Source: Gymnogyps californianus
Lineage: Eukaryota > Chordata > Aves > Accipitriformes > Cathartidae
Assembly: GCF_018139145.2 (NCBI RefSeq)
Contig: NC_059480.1
Location: 9,982,428-10,046,427 of the forward strand
Length of the DNA stretch: 64,000 nt
Direction: 5' to 3'
In this document: piece after piece, positions 1 through 13,323 of the stretch
Numbering within the stretch: position 1 is the stretch's first letter
Layout: the number at the start of each line of letters is the position of its first letter
Translations under genes and position numbers: made by a program
The notes under the pieces: model-generated
Database searches by the model: none
Told to the model about the DNA's origin: nothing
The model's input: only the letters and a program-made list of their open reading frames with translations

Positions 1-3000
1 ATAAAACTGTCTTTGTGACATTTAGCAACAGGAGTTCCCATTTTAATTTGACTTTGAAATATGTAAGAGCAATGCAGATTAACCTTTAAATAAAAAAGCC
101 TCAGAAATCAACTGTATGGACACACAACCACTTTCAGGAGTTATACAGAAGGCTGTGGCTCTTTTAACATTATGATTAATAAAACTCATGTTTAATAATT
201 ACTTACAGATCCTGTAGACACAACCTGCAAAATCTCCAGTAAAAAAATCCCCCAGATGAATGGCGAGGGCTCTAAAAACTTACTACAAGTGACAACTCCA
301 ACTTTTGTGTCTAGAAAATCTACACAGAAAAGTTAAGAGGCATCCACATGAATACCGTACTATAGCAGACAAAATGAACTACATCACCCATCAAATGAAA
401 TTTCAATATTCTTACACTGTTATTTAATTTTGATATAGTGCTTTTCAGCCAGCATGGTCCCTACTGCTATAAGTAGGATGAAGTGTGAGGACTACAATTA
501 CACCCACAAATGACAAGGAGCCAACACTGGGGTACAGGAAAGCTCAGTATCAACAGCTCTCCCCAGCAAGCTCGTTTCTTCTTTGTCCTCATCTTTAAGA
601 GTAATTTCTATAAGTTAAAACACCACAATTTGACGTCAAATATAAAGTCACTAAACAGGTTTAAGTAATGCTGCATGTGCAGAGTGCCGTTAGTATACTC
701 CATTCTGGGTTTACCTCAGACTCCCTTACTCAACGTGCTGGCAGATTCCAGATGTCGCATGCAGGACACAATCAGGTCACACATGCCATTAATAACTGGC
801 CTCTGTTCCCAGGCTTTTTCTAACAGGTTGCTAAGATGACAACTGCCTAGATGTCTGTGATTTGAAAGAAGCAATTGGCTGTACAATGACTTTTAAAGCT
901 ACAAGTGTGCTCAAACACAGCTCAAGAGTGCCAGCAGACTTCTGAAGGAGACAGGCCTGACTTGAACCTATGCAAGTTGGCTCTTTGATAATACTAACAA
1001 GCCCCAAATCAGCCCATCTGCATGATAGTAGGCAATCTACCTCAGTGACCAGTAAGAACTGCACAGCAGAACGATGGTAGCAAAGAGGATTTTAAGAATC
1101 CAACATGAACTCCACCACCTTTTCTAGAATATGGATGAGACTACCAGCGATGGCACTTGCGAGCTGATCCAAGGCCCAGCACGTCACCAAAGGAGCCCTT
1201 CCTGTAGCAGCTACCACCGCTGGATCAGACTCCTGAAGCAAGAAAGACGGGTCAGGAGGTACCTAGTCTACCTGGAAGGGAGAGATGAGACAGCTTCTCA
1301 AAGGCCCCTCTGGGCTTATTTTCCACAATTACACTGCATAACCTAGGGAAGCTTCTGCTGCAAGCTGCCCTGTCCTCCTTCTGCCCCTGCACAGCTCCCG
1401 GCACACCCCTCCTCATCCACGAGGCCAGCCCCTCTGCAAAAATGCTTCCCAAAACCATATCCAAGTAGCTTCTATCATTTTTGGAGGGATCATCTGTCTT
1501 AAACTCATTTAAGAAAGGACAGTTGACAGCTAATATTTATTTACTTTCTGGATTTTTTTTTCATATATACCTAAAATTTCATTCATATAGATACACAGAC
1601 AAAAATAGTATGCATGTGTGTGTATATGCATGCATGCTTTCTGAAAATACCGACTTGATGCAAACCAATATGGGATTAAATATGTTGCAATTAGATATCG
1701 TAAGTTCCTCAAACTAAATATAACTTTGAATTGCAAAATGCACTATCCCCTTATATTTCTGAATGAAATGTGGGAAAAATCCCAGGGATTGCCATTTGAT
1801 CTGCATATTCAGGAATACAGAGTTGGGAAAGGTGATATTAGGAATGTTTTCACTGTCTAAAAGGAAGAATTTTATTTTGTTTCTTGTGGAGTGAATGTTT
1901 CTATTTGCCAAAATTATAGACCACGAGAACAATGCTGACTAGCATAAATATACATGCAGCAGACTGAGGAGTGAGAAAATTCAGAATTTGGGAGGAAACA
2001 GCATGGTACAGTACAGAATTCAAGGAAGTCAGGAATACTTAGAAAAAATAAACACTGAAGACAATTTTATTCTGGCTTTAAAAGTTTCTGGAAACTTCTC
2101 TTTTCTTGAAACCTAATTTAGTTACTCAAGCTCCTCCTGCCTAAGAAAAGTTAAGGTGGAAAAATCCACACGGAAAATATCCTAATACGACTACAGGTAT
2201 AGGAATGATTGATTCACAAAGTATTACCTTTAGAATATACCTAATAATTAGGTATAAATTAATAAAGGGACTCAGATATTAATCAATCATAAAATGTAAA
2301 ATATTTATTCTCTTTGCATCCTACACAAAATTTTTAGTTATCAAAGGACTATTTATTTATTCAAGTCACCTTAATTTTATTTTTTTAAATTTCCATTTTA
2401 CAGTTTCAGCAGAAAGGAGACGGTTAGACATCTTATCTAAAGTAAATTCTTCTACCTCACCCATTACCATAACATCTGAACATCACCAACAGTGAAAGTT
2501 TTTGGTTACTGAGGAATCTAAAAGCAGTATTAAGAGAACTGAATTTGACAACTAGAGGCACAACCCTTCCAGTACAGGTGGACAGCGTCAGATGCTATCC
2601 ATACTGAAAGCCTTCCTCAGCAACATCAGCCTCATCTTTCTTCATCTGGCTTGTCAGCTCTTTTGCATCCATAAATCGATATTGCACAGGCAATCAAGTC
2701 ATCCTGGCCTGCCTGTAAGTACTGTTTATGATCACTTGAGCAAAGGAAATCTGATCAAATCCCCAAGCTGTCATATGTATGGATTTTGGTAAGGGCTGGG
2801 GGAAAAAACCTGATCCTTGAAGGACTCTAGCAATGACACAGCTAGAGGTGGAAGTAAAGCCTTCCTACTGTCACCAGTAGGAAACAAACACCCAGGAAGA
2901 GACAGACAGGGGTTTAAGGCATTATCACAGACTTCTGACAACCCTTTTAAATGACCTAGCAGTACCTTATAGACAAGACCATCTGAACACCATCAAATGT

Positions 3001-5051
3001 CCACAAGGATGAGACAAGAGATCATGGATCTGAGCTCTTGAAGTAGTTTCAGTACCATGTCCTCACCACTGCGCCACATGAAGAAAACTAGTTTCACCTT
3101 CAACAGCAGACCCTTCATTTGTAGTTAACTGACTTGCTCCATGTCTTCGTGTCACAACTTGCTAAACTACTGAGATAGTGTAATATACACTAATGGTCAG
3201 AGATAGTCGTTACCACTTATGGAGAACACCAAAATGGCTTCAGCGAGATAAAGCTGTACATTGCCTTTGTATAGCTTCCCCAACAGTCTGATCAGGAATT
3301 AGACATTTGATCCTGGGTTGTACAAAGTCCAGCTGATCAACAGATAGTCAAATATGTACAAGATGGATGCCTTCACTGTTCATGATGTCATAGTATATTT
3401 GAAGAAAGAGAAGACTCCACTGAATAAAGTGTTGGTTTTTTCACAGCTCCAAAAAAGAAGTGAAGGTCACAAACTCCACTCCTGCACATCCATCCATCCA
3501 GAAGTGCTGAACACCAGCCTGGAACACAACAGACTGCTGCTGGGTCAATACAGATTTGTGCAATTGCTGCAGTGGACTACAACCACAGATCTTCACAATT
3601 AATATATATATTTTACCAGGCTGTCATTAGCATCCCCTTGGAGTACTCAGCTGTAATGACTCCCAGACACTGTGTACTATGTTCCATTTTTAGAGCCACC
3701 ACTTTCTCTGTAAAGCCATGAGCACAGTGCTGGCCTTGCAACTTGTGGAACCTTAAAATAAAAAGCAGACCCCAAAGTGCTGAAAGGGCAGCGAGGCTTC
3801 TGGGAAGGTAGATAATTCCACAAGCTATGTTATCTTTTAACCCTACTGTCAGATTAAGAAAGATAGCAAAGTTCAGGCAATTTGAGCTGGCAGTAAGTTG
3901 TTATTGCTCTTTCTAGACCTGCTGGAGAGAAATAGGGCCAGCCTTTAAAATGTCATGTTGCATACAATTCAACAGCTACATTTCTGCCTCATCTTGGATG
4001 TTATTTTTTCTAATCCCTGTGTTTGTCTGCAACTGACTTTTCCTCCACAAATTATTTTGCACTTATAGCGAATATGAAATAGCCCGTACTCATTCAAACC
4101 AGGAAGCCAGGTGTGAAAAATCCCAATCTGTGAAAAAAAGGCAGAGAACACACACATTATGGGCTAATTATAAGTGCTTGTAATTAAATCCCCTACAGAA
4201 GCTGGCTGAAAATTTGGTTTCATAAATCTGTTTTGTTAATGCAAATGATGAGCTATACTTTACATCTCTAGTGAAAGATGCAGAAGGTTCAGGGAGCCAT
4301 CTAAAGTAAATTCCTTTGAACAGTGCAGCCAGCATCTCCAACGTCCTTCAAAGTGATAAAACCAGTGACAACCTGAAGTATCCCTGAGGTAGCAGGAAGA
4401 CAAATCTTCTCCTACAATCTGAGATCAGGTATGAAAACAATACAACTATAAGTTTTTTTTAAAGGCAGAGCAATTAATCACTCCTGGTGGGGCTCTAACT
4501 GCCATGGAAGAACTTTGCTCGACTTTCTACTATGAAGGTAGAACAGACTCTAAATACTGACAATAAATATAAACCCCTACACATCCTTCACAGTGGAACT
4601 ACTCCTCAGATAGCTATCATATACACCTCCGAATAAGATACATACCTTGTAATAACTCTAACCGTCTATAACAGTGTCAAATAGTTATCTTTTCTGGAAA
4701 GATACCAGTATTTTCAAAGTGCAAAGTGCATTCAGATCACCAACGATTAGCACTCATGTAAAAATACCAACATCAATATCAGTGAACTGGTAGTGACAGG
4801 AAATGCAGCTGGAAAACAGTAGAATGAGAGGCTGATTCAGTGCATTTGCAATTTTTCTAAATACAAACATCTCAGAACAGGCACCTGCAGATATGCTGTT
4901 AACCCCCTCCTCCTGGCCTCCAAAATTCAAACCTGACTCAAATCACCTAAATAATATTAAAAGAAAAAAGATGTTCATTATCATCATAGCAAGCTTCCCC
5001 CAAACCCTTGGTTTTATTTAAAATTAAAGGATACACACACTAGATATTTAC
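1..5051 (-). other. DOCK10 intron 3 (partial)
   Basis: No exon, RNA gene or well-preserved mobile element was recognised here. The DNA is AT-rich and open frames are short and unlike known proteins. The downstream end of the intron is off the window. Confidence 0.75.
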
Positions 5052-5141
5052 CTCTTTAACAAATAAATTTTCTGCTTTTTGTTCTGCATCTTCAGGCACA
5101 GAAGGATACAGCGTCCTGATTTCCAGTGAAATTGTATCTGT
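5052..5141 (-). CDS. DOCK10: DOCK10 exon 3
   Basis: Thirty codons, [20 protein letters not shown] then [10 protein letters not shown]. The blocks IRTLY, VPEDAE, KAEN and VKE match the DOCK-D N-terminal region directly after exon 2. DOCK10 is favoured over DOCK9 and DOCK11 by IRTLY followed by [11 protein letters not shown]. The acceptor is a T-rich tract ending TTTATTGTCAG and the donor is GAG|GTAAATATC. Both junctions are phase 0. Exon 2 to exon 3 is separated by an 8,062-nt intron (5142-13203). The following exon, which should encode the conserved W-H-V-V-N-Y-K-Y segment, was looked for below 5051 and not seen, so it is probably outside the window. Confidence 0.95.
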
Positions 5142-8089
5142 CTGACAATAAACAAAAAAAAGCAAATTAGTCAGAGTGACAGAACAGCAGTTTTGTCTCA
5201 TGAAGAGGTTAAGAACCTTATTATTATGGCTTGCATTTTTCAATTTGTCATGCAGCCAATACACATGCATACCAACAACTACAACCCAGCTCCTGCCCAC
5301 ACATGCTATTCAATACTATCAGCTAAAGCATTAATTACAAACAAGAGCAGTGTTCGAATAGATTTCTGGGAACAAAGTTCTTCCAAGCAAACTTGCTTCA
5401 GTCTCTGAGGTTTCTGATAAAACAAAGTCATCAAGTCTTCCTTACATGCTCTCCCAGAAATATACGCCAAATCCAACAGCGTTACTTGTTTCCTCCGCTT
5501 CCCTTCTGCACCTCATGCCTTTTCAGCAAGGAACGTGCAAACAGAACTAAAAGCTTTGACTTTTTTGGAAGGAGAAGAGAGGAGCAGAGTGTCCTCCCAA
5601 TAAGTTGCAAAAGGACTGCCACAGGACAGCCTGATGGTCGGAAAGCAAGTGGAACCAGGCAACAGCTTCTGAGTGGGGCATTTCCATCCACGGGTGCAGA
5701 CAGCAGAGCAAGACTGACAGAGGACTCCTGACGCTTCCTGCAACCTCCTTTCAGACTCAACAGACACTGCACAAATTAAGCCATTTTTTTTGAAAGCAGC
5801 TCCCGACTGAGCTGGCTTGTCAGGCCTCACAGCAGGAAACTACACAGAGAAGTGGATCTCCAGAAGGTCGCCGCAAGGAGCCAAGCATCCCCTAGTTCCC
5901 ACCAGGCCAACAAGAGGCCAGGGCCACCAGCAGTGCTCCTCTATGTGACCCAGGGCCTCCATGCTGAGGTCAGGCAAGGCAGCCACTTTCAAAAAGTCAC
6001 ATGAGAGGAAGCTTTGGGATATTTTTAATTAATCCACAGATCTGGCCCACTCATTTTGTCAGCCATAAGAGGGGAAAACAAACAAAACCATACCCCAGCA
6101 GGCCGGATTATGCTCTCAGTTACAATGGAGTAACGCCACCACTCAACACAGCAAAGGACTGAAACCGAGACGAATCTGATCTCCCGCGCTCATTTTCTCT
6201 TCCATTACAGAAAGGCACATGATTTCCAGAGGAAGGCCTACGGCATACGACTGGTTTAGTATGAAGAACCACTACTTACTAATACCATGAAGCAGCCTGC
6301 AGTATCTACTGTGCCCCTGGAGGATCTCCTCCTAATCCCCAGTCTCAGACTAAGAAGTGATTTTTTTCTCTACAAATTGAAGCACCCAGACTCTATGCGA
6401 CAATTGCCTGGGTATTATTGACTGCATTTTTCCTTACAGGTTACACAGACCACACCGATTTCCCCCCATCACTTTCCATATGAGTAGTTATGAAAGAAAG
6501 GCACGTATCACTCAGGCAGATGCAAACGCCATGGGATTCCCCAGACTTTTTCTGTTTCATCTGGATAACTCAGGATACAACGTGACTAAAACACTTTGGC
6601 TCCCACAAATAACAATGGTGCCTCGTAGACATCACAAAATGAAAAAACCCCCTATCATTCTGACAAACTAAGCACAGTTTCCTAAATGCGGGTTCCTGGG
6701 CTCTACCCAGCTGTATAACCAAAGCCTGCGTGCAAGTGGAGATTTACACAATCATTTAGTCTATGAGTAAAAGGGACAGCAGATGCAGAAGTATGAATTT
6801 TCAGGCCACATTTAGTGATAGTGAAGATGCCTGAATCCTTGGTTGCTTAGGGATTTCCCAGCAGTACCCACAGTCTCTGGAACGCGCTTCATTACTTTTA
6901 CTTCACACACACATGACATTTTAAGTCCCTTTTTTTAAGCGGTCCCAAGAAGACGCAATCCCTGAGCACAGCTGAAAACCCATGGACCTGAGCCCCTGAG
7001 GTCCATCATACGGAGTTCTTCCCAGGGCTGGGGCCCCGCCACCAGCAGCAGCGGCGGCCACAAAGCACGCACACCGTCCTTCCATGATATCACCACTGCT
7101 GAAGATCAGCTGCTGTTTCCAGACTAAGGCAGAGTGGGAGGCCACAAGAGATGTGCGATGCACTCCCTACCTTGCACTGACCCTGTTGGGATGGTGACTA
7201 AGCTGCAGCGAGACCAACAACCTCTTCTGCTTGCCCATAACAAAACTTATCTGCCCCATGTATTACGCAGAAGATAGCTTTCAGGTTTTTTTTTTTAGTT
7301 AAGACCTAGAGTAAGTCAAATTTTTTACCTAATACAACGCTTGTCAACTGGTACCAATACACTGACCAAGACAGCTAACATTTGCCTTAATGGGGTCACT
7401 GTGCCTCCCTTCCCTTGTTCAGCTTGTTAAAAAGACTGTAGCTGAACAAGACGTAACTCAAGCCCACTGTTTCGCCTGTGGTACGCTCCCCCACTTTCCT
7501 TCTCAACAAGACTGCACTTGAAAGAAAGAAACATATCCGTGCAAAACAGAGAAATCAGGTAACATTGGGCTCGTCACGTTTGCAGACTTTGCCAAAGAAT
7601 ATCACAGGTTTATTTACATAGAATTGGGACATGGAAAATCTTGTGTATTGTTATATTTAAACTTGTTTAAAAACTACAAAGCACTTCCCTTCTGAGAATG
7701 TTATGTTCAACCACTTAGCTGCAAAAGCCTTGCCACAAAAACACTTCCTGTTCATAGTTGATTACTTCCAAAGTTAAATGCTCTTAAAGGCTGATCAGGC
7801 ATAGCATGTATTCACCAAAACCTTTTTACTTCAGAAAACAACTAAATTTCAACAACAGACTAAGTACTTCTGAAAGAGTCATCAAAAAAATAAAGGATTT
7901 TATTTACAGAATTCAGCATTTATAAATGTGCTTTGAATGCAGCCTAATTTTCTAATGTTCAGGCAATCATAGCAATTGTCTGTTCAAATCAGAGGCCAAC
8001 TATCTTCTCATTTGTGCATGCAAACGGTGATATTCAAATAATGCAGGTATCAGCCTAAAACATTAAATTCCACCATTCTTCTGAATTAT

Positions 8090-8460
8090 TTTTTTTAATC
8101 TATTTTATATAAATATCCTTTATCCAACAATGATTTTCGGCATTCAGCCAGGCTGTCTTGTTTGCATAAACTGTTGGCCCCAGGTGTTTGATTAGTTATA
8201 AGGCACAATTTAATTAAGTGCCCTCTCTTGCTACATCCACTTTCTACAGTGAAAGCCACAAGTTAATATTGCTCCTTATCAACGATTGATTAGCAATAAT
8301 GTTTTCAGTGTGTACTTCCCACTGACACAGTGAGTTTAGTATTTGAAAATGGAGTTCAAACTCCATTAGCCATTTCAAACATTTTCGCTCTGAATCTATT
8401 CTAATAGCTTTTAGTCTGAAAGCATATTACCAGTGGTTAAATCTTTAGACGGATGCATCA
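8090..8460. promoter_or_regulatory. Candidate conserved non-coding element in intron 2
   Basis: Repeat-free AT-rich DNA dense in homeodomain/POU-like cores (TTTGCATAA, TTAATTAAG, GATTAG), with a 9-bp inverted repeat (8348-8367, AATGGAGTT/AACTCCATT). This texture is typical of developmental enhancers, but conservation cannot be tested here. Confidence 0.25.
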
Positions 8461-10742
8461 AAAATGATTATATTTACTTCCTGAAAAAGCAGCCCTTCTA
8501 AGAGAGCTAACCGCACACGGGCAGAAATGTTCCTGTATGTTAATGCTTAGATTCAATCTCTCTAAAGAAAAGCTGCTCAGCCCCATTTTCATCCAAGTAA
8601 ACAGATTTACTTAACATTACCAAAAACTGTAATGAGTTAGTCCATCAAATTAAAAAGCAGGATAAGATGCAACTTTGCTGTACAAATACCACCGTGCAAA
8701 TGCTGTCGCTATACGGGGCTCCCGACAGGCTGCTGTCTGCTGTCCCAGCAGAGACCTCACCGAGGAGGTACATGCGTGGGGGCAAAGCGAAAGGAAAGCA
8801 AGCACAGAGCATATTTAAAGGACAGATTTTGCCCCATCACTCACTGAATCATGTTCAGTGTGAGAGGCTATGCTTTCCTGACTGCATTAGCTCCCTCTAT
8901 TTAAATAGTTGGAGTGCATCCCTCTAAGCCCAGATACCTCTCGCTTTCCTGCTCCTCCCAGCCGATGCAAACTTGCACGTCAAGGATACCCATATCCCAT
9001 TACTCATGAGAATAATGGACTCAGTTTCTGCTCCTCTAAGGATGAGCAAATACTGCCTGTCACATGGGAAAGTGGGAGATAAGTCATATGCTATTGAAAA
9101 TAACCCATGATCTCACCACTGTAACTCTTCTGATGGTAGAATAACAGTCAGGTTTACCGGGTTATTTCCAAGGAGGCTCTAAGTCCTGCGCTTAGAGCTG
9201 CCCCTATGGCACACGTGCTGTTTCATGTGAAGAGGCAGCGTCGCTGCCTACTCTTGCCCTCTGCCCTTAAAGTTGCATCTGGTTCTGTTGTGAACTTCTA
9301 TATCCAAACAAACAACTTTTGTCCCTGCACAACATCTAGATAGCAGAGGTTTCACAATCTGAAAAATAGGGAGATTTTGGCTCTTCCTTGTTCAGAGCTA
9401 AAAAAAAAGAAGCCTGGAAGCAGTCACACCTGCAGTGATGGAGAGTATCAGCACTGCACCACTCAGCCCCTCTTCTAAGGCCTCTATGATACTTGGAGGG
9501 CACTTGGGTGGGCTTTCAAAAGCCCAGAAGAGCCAGGAGTACATGTCAGACTGAACTTCAATAGGTTTTGCATTACACAGGTAAGCTTTGCCATCTTACA
9601 CCTGTCCTAAATTTAGCAGTAAATTACTATTTCCATTGCAGGTTCAACTCAGACATTCAGCCATATTTACACAATTAGTTTAAGAAAGTCTGAGTTCCAC
9701 TTTCCAAACGGAGATTTAAAAAATAGTACCTCGAGAGAGAAGGAGGAACAAATTGTCACGACCCAGAGAGTTTAACATGCTTTTATACCATATCAAATTG
9801 AAGTACCTATTAAATACTTTCAGCTACCTTTTTACAACAACATATTTATCAACATATTGTTAACATATATTTAGTTACTGAACCTCCACACAAGCAAAGG
9901 TATTAGCAAAGGGGTGCTGAGCCTGTTCCCACTAAGGGAGGGCACCAATGATTCTATGCAAAACTTGAGATCCTGGAGAGATTGGAAAAGAGACTGCCTG
10001 GGGGTTCAGTGAATTTCCTAAGGATGGTGACATGAAGAAAGGATGAAAAAATACTTATGAAAGGATACAGCAAGCATTTTGCTTGGATACACGATGGCAC
10101 TTAGGAGCAGAAGTACAAATGTATGACAACAAATCCATGCAAGACTAAGATGTGAAAGGTTAAAGGTGAGAGGGAGACCAATCTGAAGGAAGTTGTCACA
10201 CTTCTTTCATGGCCTCCTTTCCAGTAAACATGTAGGAGAAAAGTGAGAAATAGGAATGTCAGACAGCAGCAGTTCCAGTTGTCAAGGGCGAGTGTGGCCA
10301 GGTCTGGGGAACAGAAGGTGAATGGAGCATGGTAACCCAACGGTGAGGATGCAAACCTACTAGCATCACTTGTCCCCTGACACCAGCAAACCTACCAAAC
10401 ATGCATTTTTATGAGTGCAACAGGAAGCCCATCAACTCCTACTTATTACTACCGAGAAGTACAGTGCAAGCTCGTACTCATGTGACAGGGAGCTCCCGTG
10501 AAGCTCTGCAGATCCTTCCTCCACACAGTTGCTGTATTGCTGCAGAAATTTCCACTGGCCATTATTTCACAGCACAGCAACAGAAGGGTAATTTGTTCAC
10601 GGGATCCAGGAGCAGGTAAAAAATGAAGCTGAGCTGACATGGTTTTTCTCAAAGGGAAATTGGACTTTGAGCAGGCAGGAGGAGAGTTAGCAAGCAAGGC
10701 ATTGCTAGGAAAACAAGAAGTGGAACTGATGTGGATCAATGA

Positions 10743-10759
10743 TTTTTTTTTTTTTTTTT
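10743..10759 (+). repeat. T17 homopolymer
   Basis: An uninterrupted run of 17 T in intron 2. Confidence 0.9.
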
Positions 10760-11679
10760 AAAGGTTTATTAAGCACAGTTACAAGGAAGTGAAGCTTCTT
10801 TTCCCCGGCTGGAGTAAAACCAGAGAATGCATCTTTGTAACATATACATTTTGTATTCTTCTGTTGAAATGCAGGGAAGTGGAGGAATATAGTGTATCAG
10901 GTTCAGATTAATACCAAGAATTCTCTGCTGTTGCACAGACTTCTCATAAGATGTTGGAAATGACTAACAAAAGTCTTGTGAGAATAACTGCATTCTCTTT
11001 GAATTGCATTTAAAGAGAGAAAGCAATTCTGAGACAAAACAGAAGACCAGACAGTACAGCAGCTACAATGATAACTGACCCATATCTGATGCACATGGTG
11101 AATACTACAGATCCAGAAATGGGAAATCATTATTAAAAGCAGAATTTTCTCTTATGCTCACTACCTCAGCTAATTCTTTTGGTGGGGTTTCACTCTGAAG
11201 AGACTTTTGCCCATAGGATGTGCTAACACACAGGCCCAAACTGGGGCTGCATCAACACTGAGCCACAAAGTCTGAAGCAATTGTAATCGTTAGGAGTTAA
11301 ACGGTAACGTCCACCATTTCCTAGGGCATTATCACATTAAATAACACTCAGAGCCAGCTTGAGCACCTCCTAATTCAGTCGGACATGGATCTCTTTCTAC
11401 TCAGATGGCTGACCCAGATTTTTGTGCACAGGTGGTATTTCAGCAGGAAGAAGCAGGACTATAAATAGACACTCAGCAGCTGAAAAACCTGTCTGCTATG
11501 AAAGCTCTGCAGTCTTGTCTGGTGGCATATGCTCTTCTTACAGCAGGTGACTTCAACAGAAGATAACAAAGAAAAGAGACAGGTTTATTGCAAGGATATG
11601 GACCATACCTACCACTGCCTCTGCTCTTCTGTGAGTACAGGCCACCTCTACTATGCAAGTACCTCTCTCATCTGTCTTA

Positions 11680-11707
11680 ATCTTTTCTTCTTCTTCTTTT
11701 TTTTTTA
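11680..11707 (+). repeat. Pyrimidine (CTT/T) tract
   Basis: TTTTCTTCTTCTTC followed by a T run, within intron 2. Confidence 0.8.
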
Positions 11708-13203
11708 TTGAAATAGATTATGCAGAATATTTGCAAAGCATAACACAGAGGAAACAAAATAGAAGTAGCTACTAAAAGCCAGGCAGCAACTGCTCAAAAT
11801 GAAATGAAAATAAGGATATGAAAATATGGTTTGACAGGCGGAGGTCTTGAGCAGTAGGACATGATTCTTCTGCTGAGAGGGTTTGCTCCACTGACTTGAG
11901 CTCAGTTACTCTAAATCTAGGGGCTCAAGGGCCTTGCGACAGCACACAGTATGTCTAGTCAGCTTTATAATGCTAAATTTCAATTTCATAAATTCACAAA
12001 TGTGCAAAATGGATGAAGGAATTAACGATGATGAGGAAATCTATTCTGTTTAGTTTTCTCTCAATCCCATGAGCACATTAACTCAGTTAATGCCACCAAG
12101 GAAATAGAGTCATTTAGTAAAACAAAGCAGTCGATTAGATTAAGCTGGCCCCACAGGACAGTGGCAGTGCCATGAGCTGATGGGAAGGGCCCTCACACAG
12201 CAGTTACAATTGGTCACAAATTGAAATATATTTCCATTAGAGAATGCCTATTCATCAAAATCTAAATCTTTTACAGAGATCGGTTGATTTTGAAGAAGTT
12301 ACTATAAGATGCAGGCAATCTGCCAGCTTACTTGCCTGGCAGCAAGCCTCCCCAGCCGCCCGGCAGGCAGCCCCTGCCTTCCCAAGCTGCCCCATCACTG
12401 CCACGGTGAGAGCTGCCCTGGACTTCCATGTCCTCAATTTCTTTGCAGCTTGCCAGGACAAGCAATGGGGAACCTGGGATGAGGTCAGGCAGCTCCATGG
12501 CTGTGGGCTCCGGTATCCACTGCCTGTCAGCATCCCACCATGGGAGCCTGCCTCAGCACTGGGGACTCTGTACCCCCATCACTCAGGATGCCAGATCTCA
12601 AACCCCACTGGAGAAGAATTTAAGACAACCCCAAAACCAAACAAAAATCAAGTCCATTTGGATTTATCTTTTTCATGCAATCTAATGTCAGCAATGGTAC
12701 AGCTTGGAAATATGTCACAGCCACCATCTAAAAAGCCTGACTTTGAACAGAAGGCCAGGAATCATGGGCTGTATGATTCTAGTGGCCAAATACATTAAAC
12801 AGAATAGGATCAGAAAGACTGGATGTAAGTTACAGAAGTGTGATTAAATTAGATTATTACAGTAGGGAGAGATTCCAGCACTGGCCAAGCTACCACTGTG
12901 CTGAGCAAACAGACAAGTATACGTTACGGAATAACATGTTTTCTGAGTTCCTGAAATATATTTGGGAACAACCAGGGCTTCGAGCTTTATCTAATCCTGA
13001 ACAGTAAATTCACTCATATACAAATGTCAGAGAAAAAAACAGAGTGAATTTGGTGGGAGGAAGTAAGGCATTACGCATAAATTAAGAAAATCTTAGAGAG
13101 CCCTTGGGCAACTTCTGGCTCTCCCTCTAGCAATGAAGATAAAATAAATAAATGAACAGACAAACCTAAGAGAAAGAATAACACATATTTGCCTTGTACT
13201 TAC

Positions 13204-13323
13204 TGAAAAGTCATCGTCGGGGAATAATATCAGATCCTTAAACTGGTTATCCCCAATATTTTTTTCAATCTCTGTGATAACAGCTTCATAATCCAAAGGC
13301 TCCAAAAGTTTGGGTTTTTCCTG
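13204..13323 (-). CDS. DOCK10: DOCK10 exon 2
   Basis: Forty codons, from [16 protein letters not shown] to LFPDDDFS. The [11 protein letters not shown] and FPxDDFS blocks are hallmarks of the N-terminal region (DUF3398-type) shared by DOCK9, DOCK10 and DOCK11. The opening EKP and the acidic DDDFS ending fit DOCK10 best, from memory of the human protein. The acceptor has a pyrimidine tract ending TTTTTCCACAG; the donor is TCA|GTAAGTACA. Both junctions are phase 0. In mammals DOCK10 is a large cytosolic exchange factor for Cdc42 and Rac, whose catalytic DHR2 domain lies far downstream of this N-terminal segment. The acceptor is a CAGCAG doublet, so the first Gln may be optional. The first-exon intron is 10,928 nt (13324-24251). 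Confidence 0.95.

Larger units (their letters stand above)
5142..13203 (-). other. DOCK10 intron 2
   Basis: The intron begins with a good GTAAGT donor at exon 2 and ends at a T-rich acceptor before exon 3. It contains GC-richer patches (about 5.57-5.95 kb, 6.94-7.08 kb and 12.33-12.56 kb), an AT-rich conserved-element candidate (8.09-8.46 kb), a T17 run and a pyrimidine tract. A 184-codon plus-strand frame at 12244-12798 is unlike any protein I know and I regard it as chance. Confidence 0.8.

Noticed and set aside
1..5051. Next DOCK10 exon (expected W-H-V-V-N-Y-K-Y segment)
   Set aside because: I scanned the minus strand for it and found no match; it is probably beyond the window start.
12244..12798. 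184-codon plus-strand ORF, the longest frame in the window
   Set aside because: No recognisable domain, no splice structure, and it sits in a GC-richer patch of DOCK10 intron 2 where long chance frames are expected.
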